Shown: piece by piece, positions 6,341 through 13,089 of the stretch | How positions within the stretch are numbered: position 1 is the first letter of the stretch | How the letters are laid out: the number at the start of each line of letters is the position of its first letter | Assembly: GCA_900549685.1 (NCBI GenBank) | Contig: UROX01000056.1 | Location: 1 to 13,921, forward strand | Source of the DNA: an uncultured Alistipes sp. | Lineage (GTDB): Bacteria; Bacteroidota; Bacteroidia; Bacteroidales; Rikenellaceae | DNA: 13,921 nucleotides | Direction: 5' to 3' | Position numbers and translations under genes: made by a program | Notes under the pieces: generated by a model | The model's input: the letters and a program-made list of their open reading frames with translations, nothing else | Told to the model about the DNA's origin: nothing | The model's database searches: none

Positions 6341-9300
6341 TCACATCAACGTATAGCGCAACGAATAGTCGTCGAAGAAGCGGACCAGCTCGCCGGTCAG
6401 GCCGACCTTGACCGTTTTGGAATAGAGGCTCACGGCCACATCCGTCGCGGGGTCGTAGACCTTGACGCGCAGGATGACCTTGCCCCGGTTCTCGCGGGCC
6501 GTCAGCGAAAGTTTATCGACTAGCTCTTCGGTCAGATCGGCAACCGGAACCGAAACAGTCACCTCCTTCATCAGCGTCTCCTGCGCCTCGGAGAGCATCA
6601 TAATGGAGTTGATGCGGGTCTCCAGCTCGTTGGGATTGTAAATCCGCGGAGCGACCTTGCCCTTGATGAGCAGATAATAGCCCTCGAAAAGGAACCGCCG
6701 GAAATTCTCGTAATCTTTCGAGAAGAGCACGAACTCGTGCGAGCCGTTGTAGTCCTCGATCGTAAAGCGTCCGTAGGGTTTCCCGGTCTTGGTAGTCAGG
6801 TGCATGACGGCCGTCACCATGCCCGCAGCGACGAAATCGCGGCCGTTCATCGACGACAGGTCGGCCAGATCGCCCAGCGAACAGTTGCAGTAATGCTTGA
6901 TAATCAACGAAAAATCGTCGAGCGGATGGGACGAGAGATAGATCCCGATCACATCCCGCTCGCGATTGAGCGTCTCGAGCTTCGACCACGGCGTATAGGC
7001 GGGAGGCTCTGGCTTGCGGACGGCCGATTCGGCCGCCTCGCCGCCGAAAAGGCTCTGCTGGACGTTGTTCTTCTCGCTCTGCATGCGGTTGCCGTAACGG
7101 ATCAGCGCATCGAGCATCGTTCCGTCCCGGTCGTCCTTGGCCAGGTAGGCGCTGCGCGGCAGTTCGCTGATGGCGTCGAACGCACCGCCGAGGACCAGAT
7201 TTTCGAGCGTTTTCTTATTGACTGCCTGCAAATTGACCCGTTCGACGAAATCGTACACGGACGTGAACTTACCGCCCTCGGCCCGCACGTCGATGATGTT
7301 CTGCACGGCAGCCTCGCCCACTCCCTTGATCGCGGCCAAACCGAAGCGGACATTGCCGCCCTCATCGACCGAAAACCGCGTCTTACTGTGATTGACGTCG
7401 GGACCCAGCACGGAGAGTCCCATGCGCTTGCACTCGTCCATGAAGAAGCTGATCTTCTTGATGTCCGAGAGGTTGCGGCTCAACAGGGCGGCCATGAACT
7501 CGGCCGGATAGTGGGCCTTGAGGTAAGCGGTCTGGTAGGAGACGTAGGCATAACAGGTCGAATGCGACTTGTTGAACGCATACGAAGCGAACGCCTCCCA
7601 GTCGCCCCATATCTTCTCGCATATCTTGGGGTCGTGGCCGTTCTTCTTGGCGCCCTCGATGAACTTGGGCTTCATCTTGTCCAGCACGTCGCGTTTTTTC
7701 TTACCCATCGCCTTACGCAGCGTATCGGCCTCGCCGCCGGTGAATCCGGCCAGCTTCTGCGACAGCAGCATGACCTGTTCCTGATAGACCGTGATGCCGT
7801 AAGTATCCTTGAGGTACTCCTCCATGTCGGCGATCTCGTAGGTCACCGGTTCGAGTCCGTGCTTGCGGGCGATGAAGTTGGGGATGTATTCCATCGGGCC
7901 GGGACGGTACAAGGCATTCATCGCGATGAGATCCTCGAAACGGTTGGGCTTCAGGTTGCGCAGGTGCTTTTTCATCCCCGGCGACTCGAACTGGAACAGC
8001 CCCGTCGTCTCGCCCCGGCTGTAAAGGTCGTAGGTGGCGGCATCGTCCAGCGGTATGGCGTCGATATCGACTTTCTTGCCGGTCGAAGATTCGATGTTCT
8101 CGAGCGCATCCTTGATGATCGACAGCGTCTTGAGTCCCAGAAAGTCCATCTTGATGAGGCCCACGCTTTCGACCAGCTTGCCCTCGTACTGCACGACGTT
8201 CAGTTCGGCATCCTTGGCGATGGCCACCGGCGCGAACTTCTCGAGGTCGTCCTGCCCGATGATGACGCCGCAGGCATGCACGCCGGTCTGGCGCACGGAA
8301 CCTTCGAGCTTCTCGGCGTATTTCATCGTGTCGCGGATCAGCGGGTTGTCCGAATCCTTCTCGGCGAGCAGTTCGGGCGACTCCTTATAGGCCTTGGCGA
8401 ACGTCGTACCCGGTTTTTCGGGCACCAGCTTCGAGATGCGGTTGCTCTCCTGCAGGGGGAGCTTCTGGACCCGCGCCACGTCCTTGATGGCCTGCTTGGG
8501 GGCCATCGTGCCGAACGTAACGATCTGGGCCACGCGCTGGCTGCCGTATTTGCTCACCACGTAGTGGAGCACGTCGGCCCGGCCGTCTTCGTCGAAATCG
8601 ACGTCCACATCCGGCAGCGAGATACGGTCCGGGTTGAGGAAACGTTCGAACAGCAGGTCGTACTTCATCGGGTCGATGTTGGTGATGCCCAGCGTGTAGG
8701 CGACGACCGACCCGGCCGCCGAGCCACGGCCCGGCCCCACGGAGACGCCGATCTCGCGTGCGGCCCGGATGAAGTCCCACACGATGAGGAAGTAACCCGG
8801 GAACCCCATCCACTCGATGGTCGAAAGCTCGTACTCGATACGTTTGCGCACGGCTTCGGAGAGTTCGCCGTACCGCCGCTCGGCGCCTTTATAGGTCAGA
8901 TGTTCGAGGTAACGGAACTGTTTGGCGATCGTCAGCGCGTCGGTGTATTCGGGATGCAGGGCCACCGCCTCGTCGAGCGGCATGCTGCCGCCGAGAATTT
9001 CCTCCGGCAGCTCCTTGTCCTTCATCTTTTTGAGAAAGGTCTCGCGCAACTTGTCTTCCGGCACGGGGAAATCGTCCGGAATCGGAAAGTTGGGCATCAA
9101 CGGCTTGTGTTCGAGCGAATACTCCTCGACCTTGGCTGCGATCTCGGCCGTCGTGGCCAGCGCCTCGGGATGGTCCGGGAACAGCGCGGCCATCTCCTCC
9201 TCGCTCTTGAGGTATTCCTGGAACGTATAGCGCATACGGTCCGGATCGTCCAGATCGCGGCCCGTATTGAGGCAGATGAGCCGGTCGTGGGCCGGGGCGT

Positions 9301-9964
9301 CCTCGGCCATGATGAAATGGACGTCGTTCGAGGCGATGTATTTGACACCGTGTTCGGCGGCCAGACTCAGCAATACTTCATTGACTTTCTTCTGGTTCTC
9401 GTAGACGTTTCTGTCGATGCGGGGTTCGCCGCTGGGATGGAGCTGCAACTCGAGGTAATAGTCCTCGCCGAAGATGGATTTGAACTCCTCGACGATGCGG
9501 TGCGCCTCGTCGATATTCCCCTTCATAATGGCCTGCGGCAGCTCGCCCCCCAGACAGGCCGAACAGCAGATGATCCCCTCGTGATAGGTCCTGAGCAGTT
9601 CTTTGTCGATCCGCGGACGGTAGTAAAACCCCTCGGTGAAACCGTAGGAGACGATCCGGGCGAGGTTGTGGTACCCGTCGAGATTCTTGGCCAGCAGGAT
9701 GAGGTGGTCGCCCCGCTTGTCCTTGCCGCTCTTGTCGAAACGGCTGCCTCCCGCCACGTAGACCTCGCAGCCCAAGATCGGCTTGACGCCCTCTTTTTCG
9801 GCCGCGTCATGGAACTCCTTGACGCCGTACATGTTGCCGTGGTCGGTGATCGCCAGCGAGGTCATGCCCAGTTCCTTGGCGCGTTTGAGCAGCGGCTTGA
9901 TGGCCGCGGCGCCGTCCAGGATCGAATACTGGGTATGTACGTGAAGATGGGTGAATTGTGCCAT
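6341..9964 (-). CDS. dnaE: DNA polymerase III alpha subunit (replicative polymerase)
   Basis: Catalytic subunit of the replicative DNA polymerase, 1207 residues. In order: an N-terminal PHP domain (about 5-220) starting HLHVH (His6-His10), with DHGNMYG at 41-47, CEVY at 66-69 and SNDVH at 212-216; the polymerase core with GPGRGSAAGS (410-419), the acidic PDVDVDF (451-457) and MDFLGL with Asp607; GVHACGVII (561-569); a helix-hairpin-helix region near 870-940; a beta-clamp-binding motif QQSLF at 969-973; and an OB fold at about 1043-1110. The length and the missing 3'-5' exonuclease insertion identify DnaE, not PolC. The start at 9964 is fixed by AAGGAG (9980-9975) about 10 bases upstream. The open frame runs on to a TTG at 9997, but that lies inside the -7 box. 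All nine residues expected to bind metals in an active PHP domain appear present. Confidence 0.97.
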   Translation of the reverse strand: MAQFTHLHVHTQYSILDGAAAIKPLLKRAKELGMTSLAITDHGNMYGVKEFHDAAEKEGVKPILGCEVYVAGGSRFDKSGKDKRGDHLILLAKNLDGYHNLARIVSYGFTEGFYYRPRIDKELLRTYHEGIICCSACLGGELPQAIMKGNIDEAHRIVEEFKSIFGEDYYLELQLHPSGEPRIDRNVYENQKKVNEVLLSLAAEHGVKYIASNDVHFIMAEDAPAHDRLICLNTGRDLDDPDRMRYTFQEYLKSEEEMAALFPDHPEALATTAEIAAKVEEYSLEHKPLMPNFPIPDDFPVPEDKLRETFLKKMKDKELPEEILGGSMPLDEAVALHPEYTDALTIAKQFRYLEHLTYKGAERRYGELSEAVRKRIEYELSTIEWMGFPGYFLIVWDFIRAAREIGVSVGPGRGSAAGSVVAYTLGITNIDPMKYDLLFERFLNPDRISLPDVDVDFDEDGRADVLHYVVSKYGSQRVAQIVTFGTMAPKQAIKDVARVQKLPLQESNRISKLVPEKPGTTFAKAYKESPELLAEKDSDNPLIRDTMKYAEKLEGSVRQTGVHACGVIIGQDDLEKFAPVAIAKDAELNVVQYEGKLVESVGLIKMDFLGLKTLSIIKDALENIESSTGKKVDIDAIPLDDAATYDLYSRGETTGLFQFESPGMKKHLRNLKPNRFEDLIAMNALYRPGPMEYIPNFIARKHGLEPVTYEIADMEEYLKDTYGITVYQEQVMLLSQKLAGFTGGEADTLRKAMGKKKRDVLDKMKPKFIEGAKKNGHDPKICEKIWGDWEAFASYAFNKSHSTCYAYVSYQTAYLKAHYPAEFMAALLSRNLSDIKKISFFMDECKRMGLSVLGPDVNHSKTRFSVDEGGNVRFGLAAIKGVGEAAVQNIIDVRAEGGKFTSVYDFVERVNLQAVNKKTLENLVLGGAFDAISELPRSAYLAKDDRDGTMLDALIRYGNRMQSEKNNVQQSLFGGEAAESAVRKPEPPAYTPWSKLETLNRERDVIGIYLSSHPLDDFSLIIKHYCNCSLGDLADLSSMNGRDFVAAGMVTAVMHLTTKTGKPYGRFTIEDYNGSHEFVLFSKDYENFRRFLFEGYYLLIKGKVAPRIYNPNELETRINSIMMLSEAQETLMKEVTVSVPVADLTEELVDKLSLTARENRGKVILRVKVYDPATDVAVSLYSKTVKVGLTGELVRFFDDYSLRYTLM

Positions 9965-9994
9965 CGGGAAACTTCTCCTTTCTACTTTAAAGTA

Positions 9995-10002
9995 CAAAAG
10001 TA
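9995..10002 (-). promoter_or_regulatory. -7 box of dnaE
   Basis: On the minus strand this reads TACTTTTG, an exact TAnnTTTG match, ending 30 bases before the dnaE ATG. The -33 position holds only T-rich sequence. The Shine-Dalgarno AAGGAG (9980-9975) lies between it and the start codon. Confidence 0.6.
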
Positions 10003-10143
10003 GCGAAAAATACGGTGTAAAAAAGGATCGTCTGCGAGGATTTTGTCGGGATTATTGCGTATCTTGAGAGTCAGGTATCCGCCTCCCCACCGGCACAATT
10101 CCGGACGGAGGGGCGAACGCATTTCCAACTAAAAAAGCATGCT

Positions 10144-10410
10144 ATGGACACGTCGAAATTCATCACGCTCAGAACCTTTTCCTCCGCCGGCGAAGCCGAC
10201 ATCTGCCGGAGCCTGCTCGAAAGCAACGGACTCCGCTGCGAAATTCTCAACGGAGGCGCCTCGAACGTATTTCCCGTTCCGGGCGATCTGTCGAAAATCC
10301 GTCTGATCGTCAATGAGGCGGACGTACCGCGGGCCGAAGAAATCCTTTCGTCGGGATTCGACCGGGCCGAATTCGACTCCGAAAGCGCGGAACGGTCCGA
10401 CAGACCGTGA
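10144..10410 (+). CDS. DUF2007 family small protein (putative signal-transducing protein)
   Basis: Cytoplasmic protein of 88 residues with the DUF2007 pattern: a beta strand FITLRTF (6-12), a helix with GEADICRSLLESNGL (16-30), a second strand with CEILNGG, a conserved loop around PVPGDLSKIRLIV (44-56) and a final helix DVPRAEEILSS (60-70). The fold is small and PII-like/ferredoxin-like by family description. The function is unknown; 'signal transducing' is only the database label. It diverges from dnaE across a 179-base gap. A poor promoter candidate, TATCTTGA (10060-10067), precedes it, and the leader just before the ATG is A-rich (AACTAAAAAAGC). The last 18 residues are charged and probably disordered. 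The next gene has its own promoter, so this one is probably transcribed alone. Confidence 0.82.
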   Translation: MDTSKFITLRTFSSAGEADICRSLLESNGLRCEILNGGASNVFPVPGDLSKIRLIVNEADVPRAEEILSSGFDRAEFDSESAERSDRP

Positions 10411-10561
10411 CCCGCCCGGAAACAGGCATCGAACCCACGCACAACCCGGCGAACATCGGCAACGGTCCGCAGCCGGCACACGACAGGGCGACGATCCCGA
10501 CCTTCCGTACGGGAAAGAAAAATTCAGGGTGGGAACCGGTCGCACATAAAGATTCATTTCC

Positions 10562-10569
10562 TATCTTTG
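10562..10569 (+). promoter_or_regulatory. -7 box of the M48 peptidase gene
   Basis: TATCTTTG is an exact match to the Bacteroidetes -7 consensus. No TTG is found at the -33 position. It lies 85 bases before the ATG at 10655 and 55 before the alternative ATG at 10625, a longer leader than at the other genes in this window. Confidence 0.6.
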
Positions 10570-10654
10570 CATCCGGTTTTCCGCCCTCGGTCCATGTCTG
10601 ATGACGACCGGGGAGGGAATCCGTATGAACGAACGATTAACACCGAACTCAGAC

Positions 10655-11449
10655 ATGAAAAGAATTTTTCTACTGGCCGCACTGGCCGGCGCTCTGTGCG
10701 CTACGGACGCCTCCGCCCAGATCAAAATCGGAGGAAAAGCGCTCGACACGAAAAAACTTCTCCAGGCTGGCAGCGATGCCGTGAAAGCGATCACGCTCTC
10801 GGATGCCGACATCGCAGCGATGAGCCGCGAAGCCGTCGAATGGATGGACGAACACAACCCCGTTTCGCCCGACTCGTCGGAATATACCCAGCGTCTCATG
10901 CGTCTGGTCGAAAACGTGAAAGTGGACGGACTGAACCTCAACTTCAAAGTCTACGAAGTGATCGACATCAACGCCTTCGCCTGCGGCGACGGCAGCATCC
11001 GGGTGTTCAGCTCGCTGATGGACATCATGGACGACGCGCAGCTCATGGGCATCATCGGCCATGAAATCGGCCACGTCGTACACACCGACGTCAAAGACGC
11101 GATGAAGAACGCCTACATGGTATCGGCCGCACGCAACGCGGCGGGAGCCGCCGGCGGAACGGTCGCCAAACTGACCGAATCGGAACTGGGCAATCTGGTG
11201 TCGAGCTTCACCGACGCGCAGTTCTCCCAGAAGCAGGAATATGCCGCCGACGACTACGGCTTCGAATTCTGCATCGCCAACGGCATAGACCCCTACGGTA
11301 TGGCTTCGGCCCTCGAAAAGCTCGTCGAACTGTCGCAGGGAGCCAAAGCCTCGACCGTGCAGAAGATGTTCTCGTCGCACCCCGACAGCGAAAAACGCGC
11401 CGCACGCGTGAGAGCCAGAGCGGACGAGCACGTTCAGCAGCAGCAATAA
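10655..11449 (+). CDS. Exported M48-family metallopeptidase (LoiP/BepA-like)
   Basis: Predicted periplasmic zinc peptidase of 264 residues. The signal peptide covers 1-21 (MKRIFLLAALAGALC..., cut after ASA before Gln22). It is not a lipoprotein by the usual lipobox rule, because Leu precedes the only early Cys. The M48 core follows: NAFACGDGSIRVFSSLM (106-122), zinc motif HEIGH at 136-140, third ligand Glu195 in QEYAADDYG, and the SHPDSEKRAARV segment (241-252) typical of LoiP/YggG and BepA relatives. These enzymes degrade misfolded outer-membrane or periplasmic proteins, so a role in envelope quality control is likely by homology. No TPR domain (BepA) or transmembrane helices (HtpX) are present. 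The start at 10655 gives a compact signal peptide. An in-frame ATG at 10625 has a better-placed GGAGG (10612-10616) and would add 10 residues, so the start is uncertain. A poly-Gln tail (QQQQ) closes the protein. Confidence 0.88.
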   Translation: MKRIFLLAALAGALCATDASAQIKIGGKALDTKKLLQAGSDAVKAITLSDADIAAMSREAVEWMDEHNPVSPDSSEYTQRLMRLVENVKVDGLNLNFKVYEVIDINAFACGDGSIRVFSSLMDIMDDAQLMGIIGHEIGHVVHTDVKDAMKNAYMVSAARNAAGAAGGTVAKLTESELGNLVSSFTDAQFSQKQEYAADDYGFEFCIANGIDPYGMASALEKLVELSQGAKASTVQKMFSSHPDSEKRAARVRARADEHVQQQQ

Positions 11450-11590
11450 AAACGTTCGGACACCGCGGCATGCCGCGATCCGTTTCCGGAGAGGAAACGT
11501 CCCGGATCGGGCCGCCCCTCTTACCCGGAACCGGGAAACGGTGTACGGACGGCACAAGACCGGAACCGTCTTCGGACGGACTTCCAGCAG

Positions 11591-11630
11591 GATTCACCCC
11601 TGTCGCGATCATCGGCGACAGGGGTGAATC
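11591..11630 (+). terminator. 16-bp hairpin after the M48 peptidase gene
   Basis: GATTCACCCCTGTCGC (11591-11606) pairs perfectly with its reverse complement at 11615-11630 around an 8-base loop. It is 141 bases past the M48 stop codon. Only CGTTTG follows, so there is no real T-run. It may be a U-poor terminator or an RNA 3'-end stabiliser. Confidence 0.55.
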
Positions 11631-11701
11631 CGTTTGTACGGCACGGTCGTTTCCTTTCCGTCGCGTTCCCGGCAGACACCCTTCACGGGGGAACGCCCCG
11701 A

Positions 11702-11739
11702 AAAAAAGAAGACGCGCAGTCCGCGCGGCGATACTGCGC
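11702..11739 (-). terminator. Candidate T-run terminator for the DHS-like gene
   Basis: On the minus strand GCGCAGT (11739-11733) pairs with ACTGCGC (11720-11714) around a 12-base loop, followed by GTCTTCTTTTTTT (11713-11701). The stem is short and a competing CGCG fold exists within it, but the T-run is the best on this strand in the gap. It lies about 210 bases past the DHS-like stop, beyond the stronger hairpin at 11854-11888. Confidence 0.35.
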
Positions 11740-11853
11740 ATCATGCGGAAAGGCCGTCCGCTCTCACGGACCATCTTTCCCGGCTGCCCCCGAACGACGG
11801 AAAAGCCGGATAACGGGCCGAAAGGTCCGGCCCCATATCTCCGGCAAATGCAA

Positions 11854-11888
11854 TCCGCCCCTGCCGCAACTTTTGCGGCAGGGGCGGA
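11854..11888 (-). terminator. 16-bp GC-rich hairpin after the DHS-like gene
   Basis: TCCGCCCCTGCCGCAA (11854-11869) pairs perfectly with TTGCGGCAGGGGCGGA (11873-11888) over a 3-base loop (CTT). It begins 61 bases past the stop of the minus-strand DHS-like gene. No T-run follows on either strand, so classical intrinsic termination is uncertain. Confidence 0.55.
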
Positions 11889-11948
11889 CCCTATCGTTCG
11901 GACGCAGTGCGTCCCGTCTTTCACTCCGCTCTCCGGGCGGCGGCGGGA

Positions 11949-12923
11949 CTACCAGCCCAGCACGTAAGCGAAAATCAGCGGAGCCACGATCGTCGCATCG
12001 GACTCTACGATGAATTTCGGCGTATCGGGCGCCAGCTTGCCCCACGTGATCTTCTCGTTGGGCACGGCACCCGAATAGGAACCGTAAGAGGTGGTCGAGT
12101 CGGAAATCTGGCAGAAGTAGGCCCAGAACGGCACATCCTCCCACTCGAGGTCCTGATACATCATCGGCACGACGCAGATCGGGAAGTCGCCCGAAATACC
12201 GCCGGCGATCTGAAAGAATCCGACGCCTTTGCCGCCGCTGTTGGCCCGGTACCACTCGGTGAGGAAGATCATCGTCTCGATGCCGCCCTTCACGGTAGAG
12301 GCTTTGAGTTCGCCTTTGATGACATAGGAGGTGAAGATGTTGCCCATCGTGCTGTCTTCCCAGCCCGGGACGATGACCGGGATGTTCTTTTCGCAGGCAG
12401 CCAGCATCCAGCTGTTCTTCGGGTCGATTTCATAGTACTGTTCCAGCTCGCCGCTGCGGATGAGCTTGTACATGAATTCGTAAGGAAGGTAGCGTTCGCC
12501 CTTGTCGTCGGCGTCTTTCCAGATCTTGAACATATGGCCCTGGAGACGGCGGAAAGCCTCCTCCTCGGGGATACAGGTATCGGTCACGCGGTTCATGTGG
12601 TTTTCGAGCAGTTCCCACTCGTCCTGAGGAGTCAGGTCGCGGTAATGGGGCACGCGTTTGTAGTGCGAGTGGGCCACGAGGTTCATCAGGTCCTCTTCGA
12701 GGTTGGCTCCGGTACAGGTGATGATCTGCACCTTGTCCTGACGGATCATCTCGGCCAGCGAAATGCCCAGTTCGGCCGTACTCATGGCGCCGCCGAGCGT
12801 AATCATCATCTTACCGCCGGCCTCGATATGGGCTTCGTAGCCTTTGGCGGCGTCGATCAGGGCGGCCGCGTTGAAGTGGCGGTAATGATGGGTGATGAAT
12901 TGAGAGATAGGTCCCTTTTCCAT
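11949..12923 (-). CDS. Deoxyhypusine-synthase-like protein
   Basis: Cytoplasmic, NAD-dependent aminobutyl-transferase-type protein of 324 residues, collinear with the deoxyhypusine synthase (DHS) fold. Landmarks are GGAMSTAELG (44-53), TCTGANLEEDLMNLVAH (69-85), VPGWEDSTMGN (185-195), SDSTTSYGSYSGA (274-286), EKITWGKL (290-297) and ESDATIVAPL (307-316). Eukaryotic and archaeal DHS modify eIF5A/aIF5A with spermidine, but bacteria lack eIF5A. This is the bacterial 'DHS-like' branch, for which polyamine products such as homospermidine have been proposed or shown for some members. The catalytic lysine of human DHS (Lys329, in GVVKHHIA) aligns with Phe236 in GVGFFQIA here, so the chemistry probably differs. 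The start at 12923 follows a TACCTTTG box by 30 bases. The frame extends 14 codons further, but those overlap the promoter. No polyamine genes are adjacent. Confidence 0.9.
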   Translation of the reverse strand: MEKGPISQFITHHYRHFNAAALIDAAKGYEAHIEAGGKMMITLGGAMSTAELGISLAEMIRQDKVQIITCTGANLEEDLMNLVAHSHYKRVPHYRDLTPQDEWELLENHMNRVTDTCIPEEEAFRRLQGHMFKIWKDADDKGERYLPYEFMYKLIRSGELEQYYEIDPKNSWMLAACEKNIPVIVPGWEDSTMGNIFTSYVIKGELKASTVKGGIETMIFLTEWYRANSGGKGVGFFQIAGGISGDFPICVVPMMYQDLEWEDVPFWAYFCQISDSTTSYGSYSGAVPNEKITWGKLAPDTPKFIVESDATIVAPLIFAYVLGW

Positions 12924-12953
12924 TTTTATACGAAATTTAGAATTTGAATGACG

Positions 12954-12961
12954 CAAAGGTA
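12954..12961 (-). promoter_or_regulatory. -7 box of the DHS-like gene
   Basis: On the minus strand this reads TACCTTTG, an exact TAnnTTTG match, ending 30 bases before the ATG at 12923 and followed by an A/T-rich leader. No TTG at the -33 position is evident. Its position argues for separate transcription from era upstream. Confidence 0.6.
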
Positions 12962-13089
12962 GCAATTAAAAGCACGTTCGGTACTTCCGTCGCACAAAAA
13001 GCCGGCGGCCTCCTCAGGAACCGCACCGAGGAAGACCTACGGGGCCACGTCGGCCGCACGGACGGACCGTTCCGCCCCGACACAGCGGT

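Larger units (their letters stand above)
11450..11948. other. Convergent intergenic region with several hairpins
   Basis: 500 bases between the convergent M48 and DHS-like genes. No supported gene is present. It holds two perfect 16-bp stem-loops (11591-11630 and 11854-11888) and a 7-bp stem followed by a T-run on the minus strand (11702-11739). Several frames cross the region on both strands, but they are low-complexity Arg/Pro/Gly-rich translations without motifs. Confidence 0.6.

Noticed and set aside
9965..9997. Earlier TTG start of dnaE
   Set aside because: The codon lies within the TACTTTTG promoter box, and a Shine-Dalgarno site serves the ATG at 9964.
6737..10003. Very long + strand open frame (over 1000 codons) opposite dnaE
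   Set aside because: It is a codon-bias shadow of dnaE in GC-rich DNA. The translation has no domain, is rich in Arg/Val/Gly/His, and dnaE itself is complete with all motifs.
11907..12947. 346-codon + strand frame opposite the DHS-like gene
   Set aside because: Antisense shadow of a well-conserved enzyme; no promoter, no leader and no domain.
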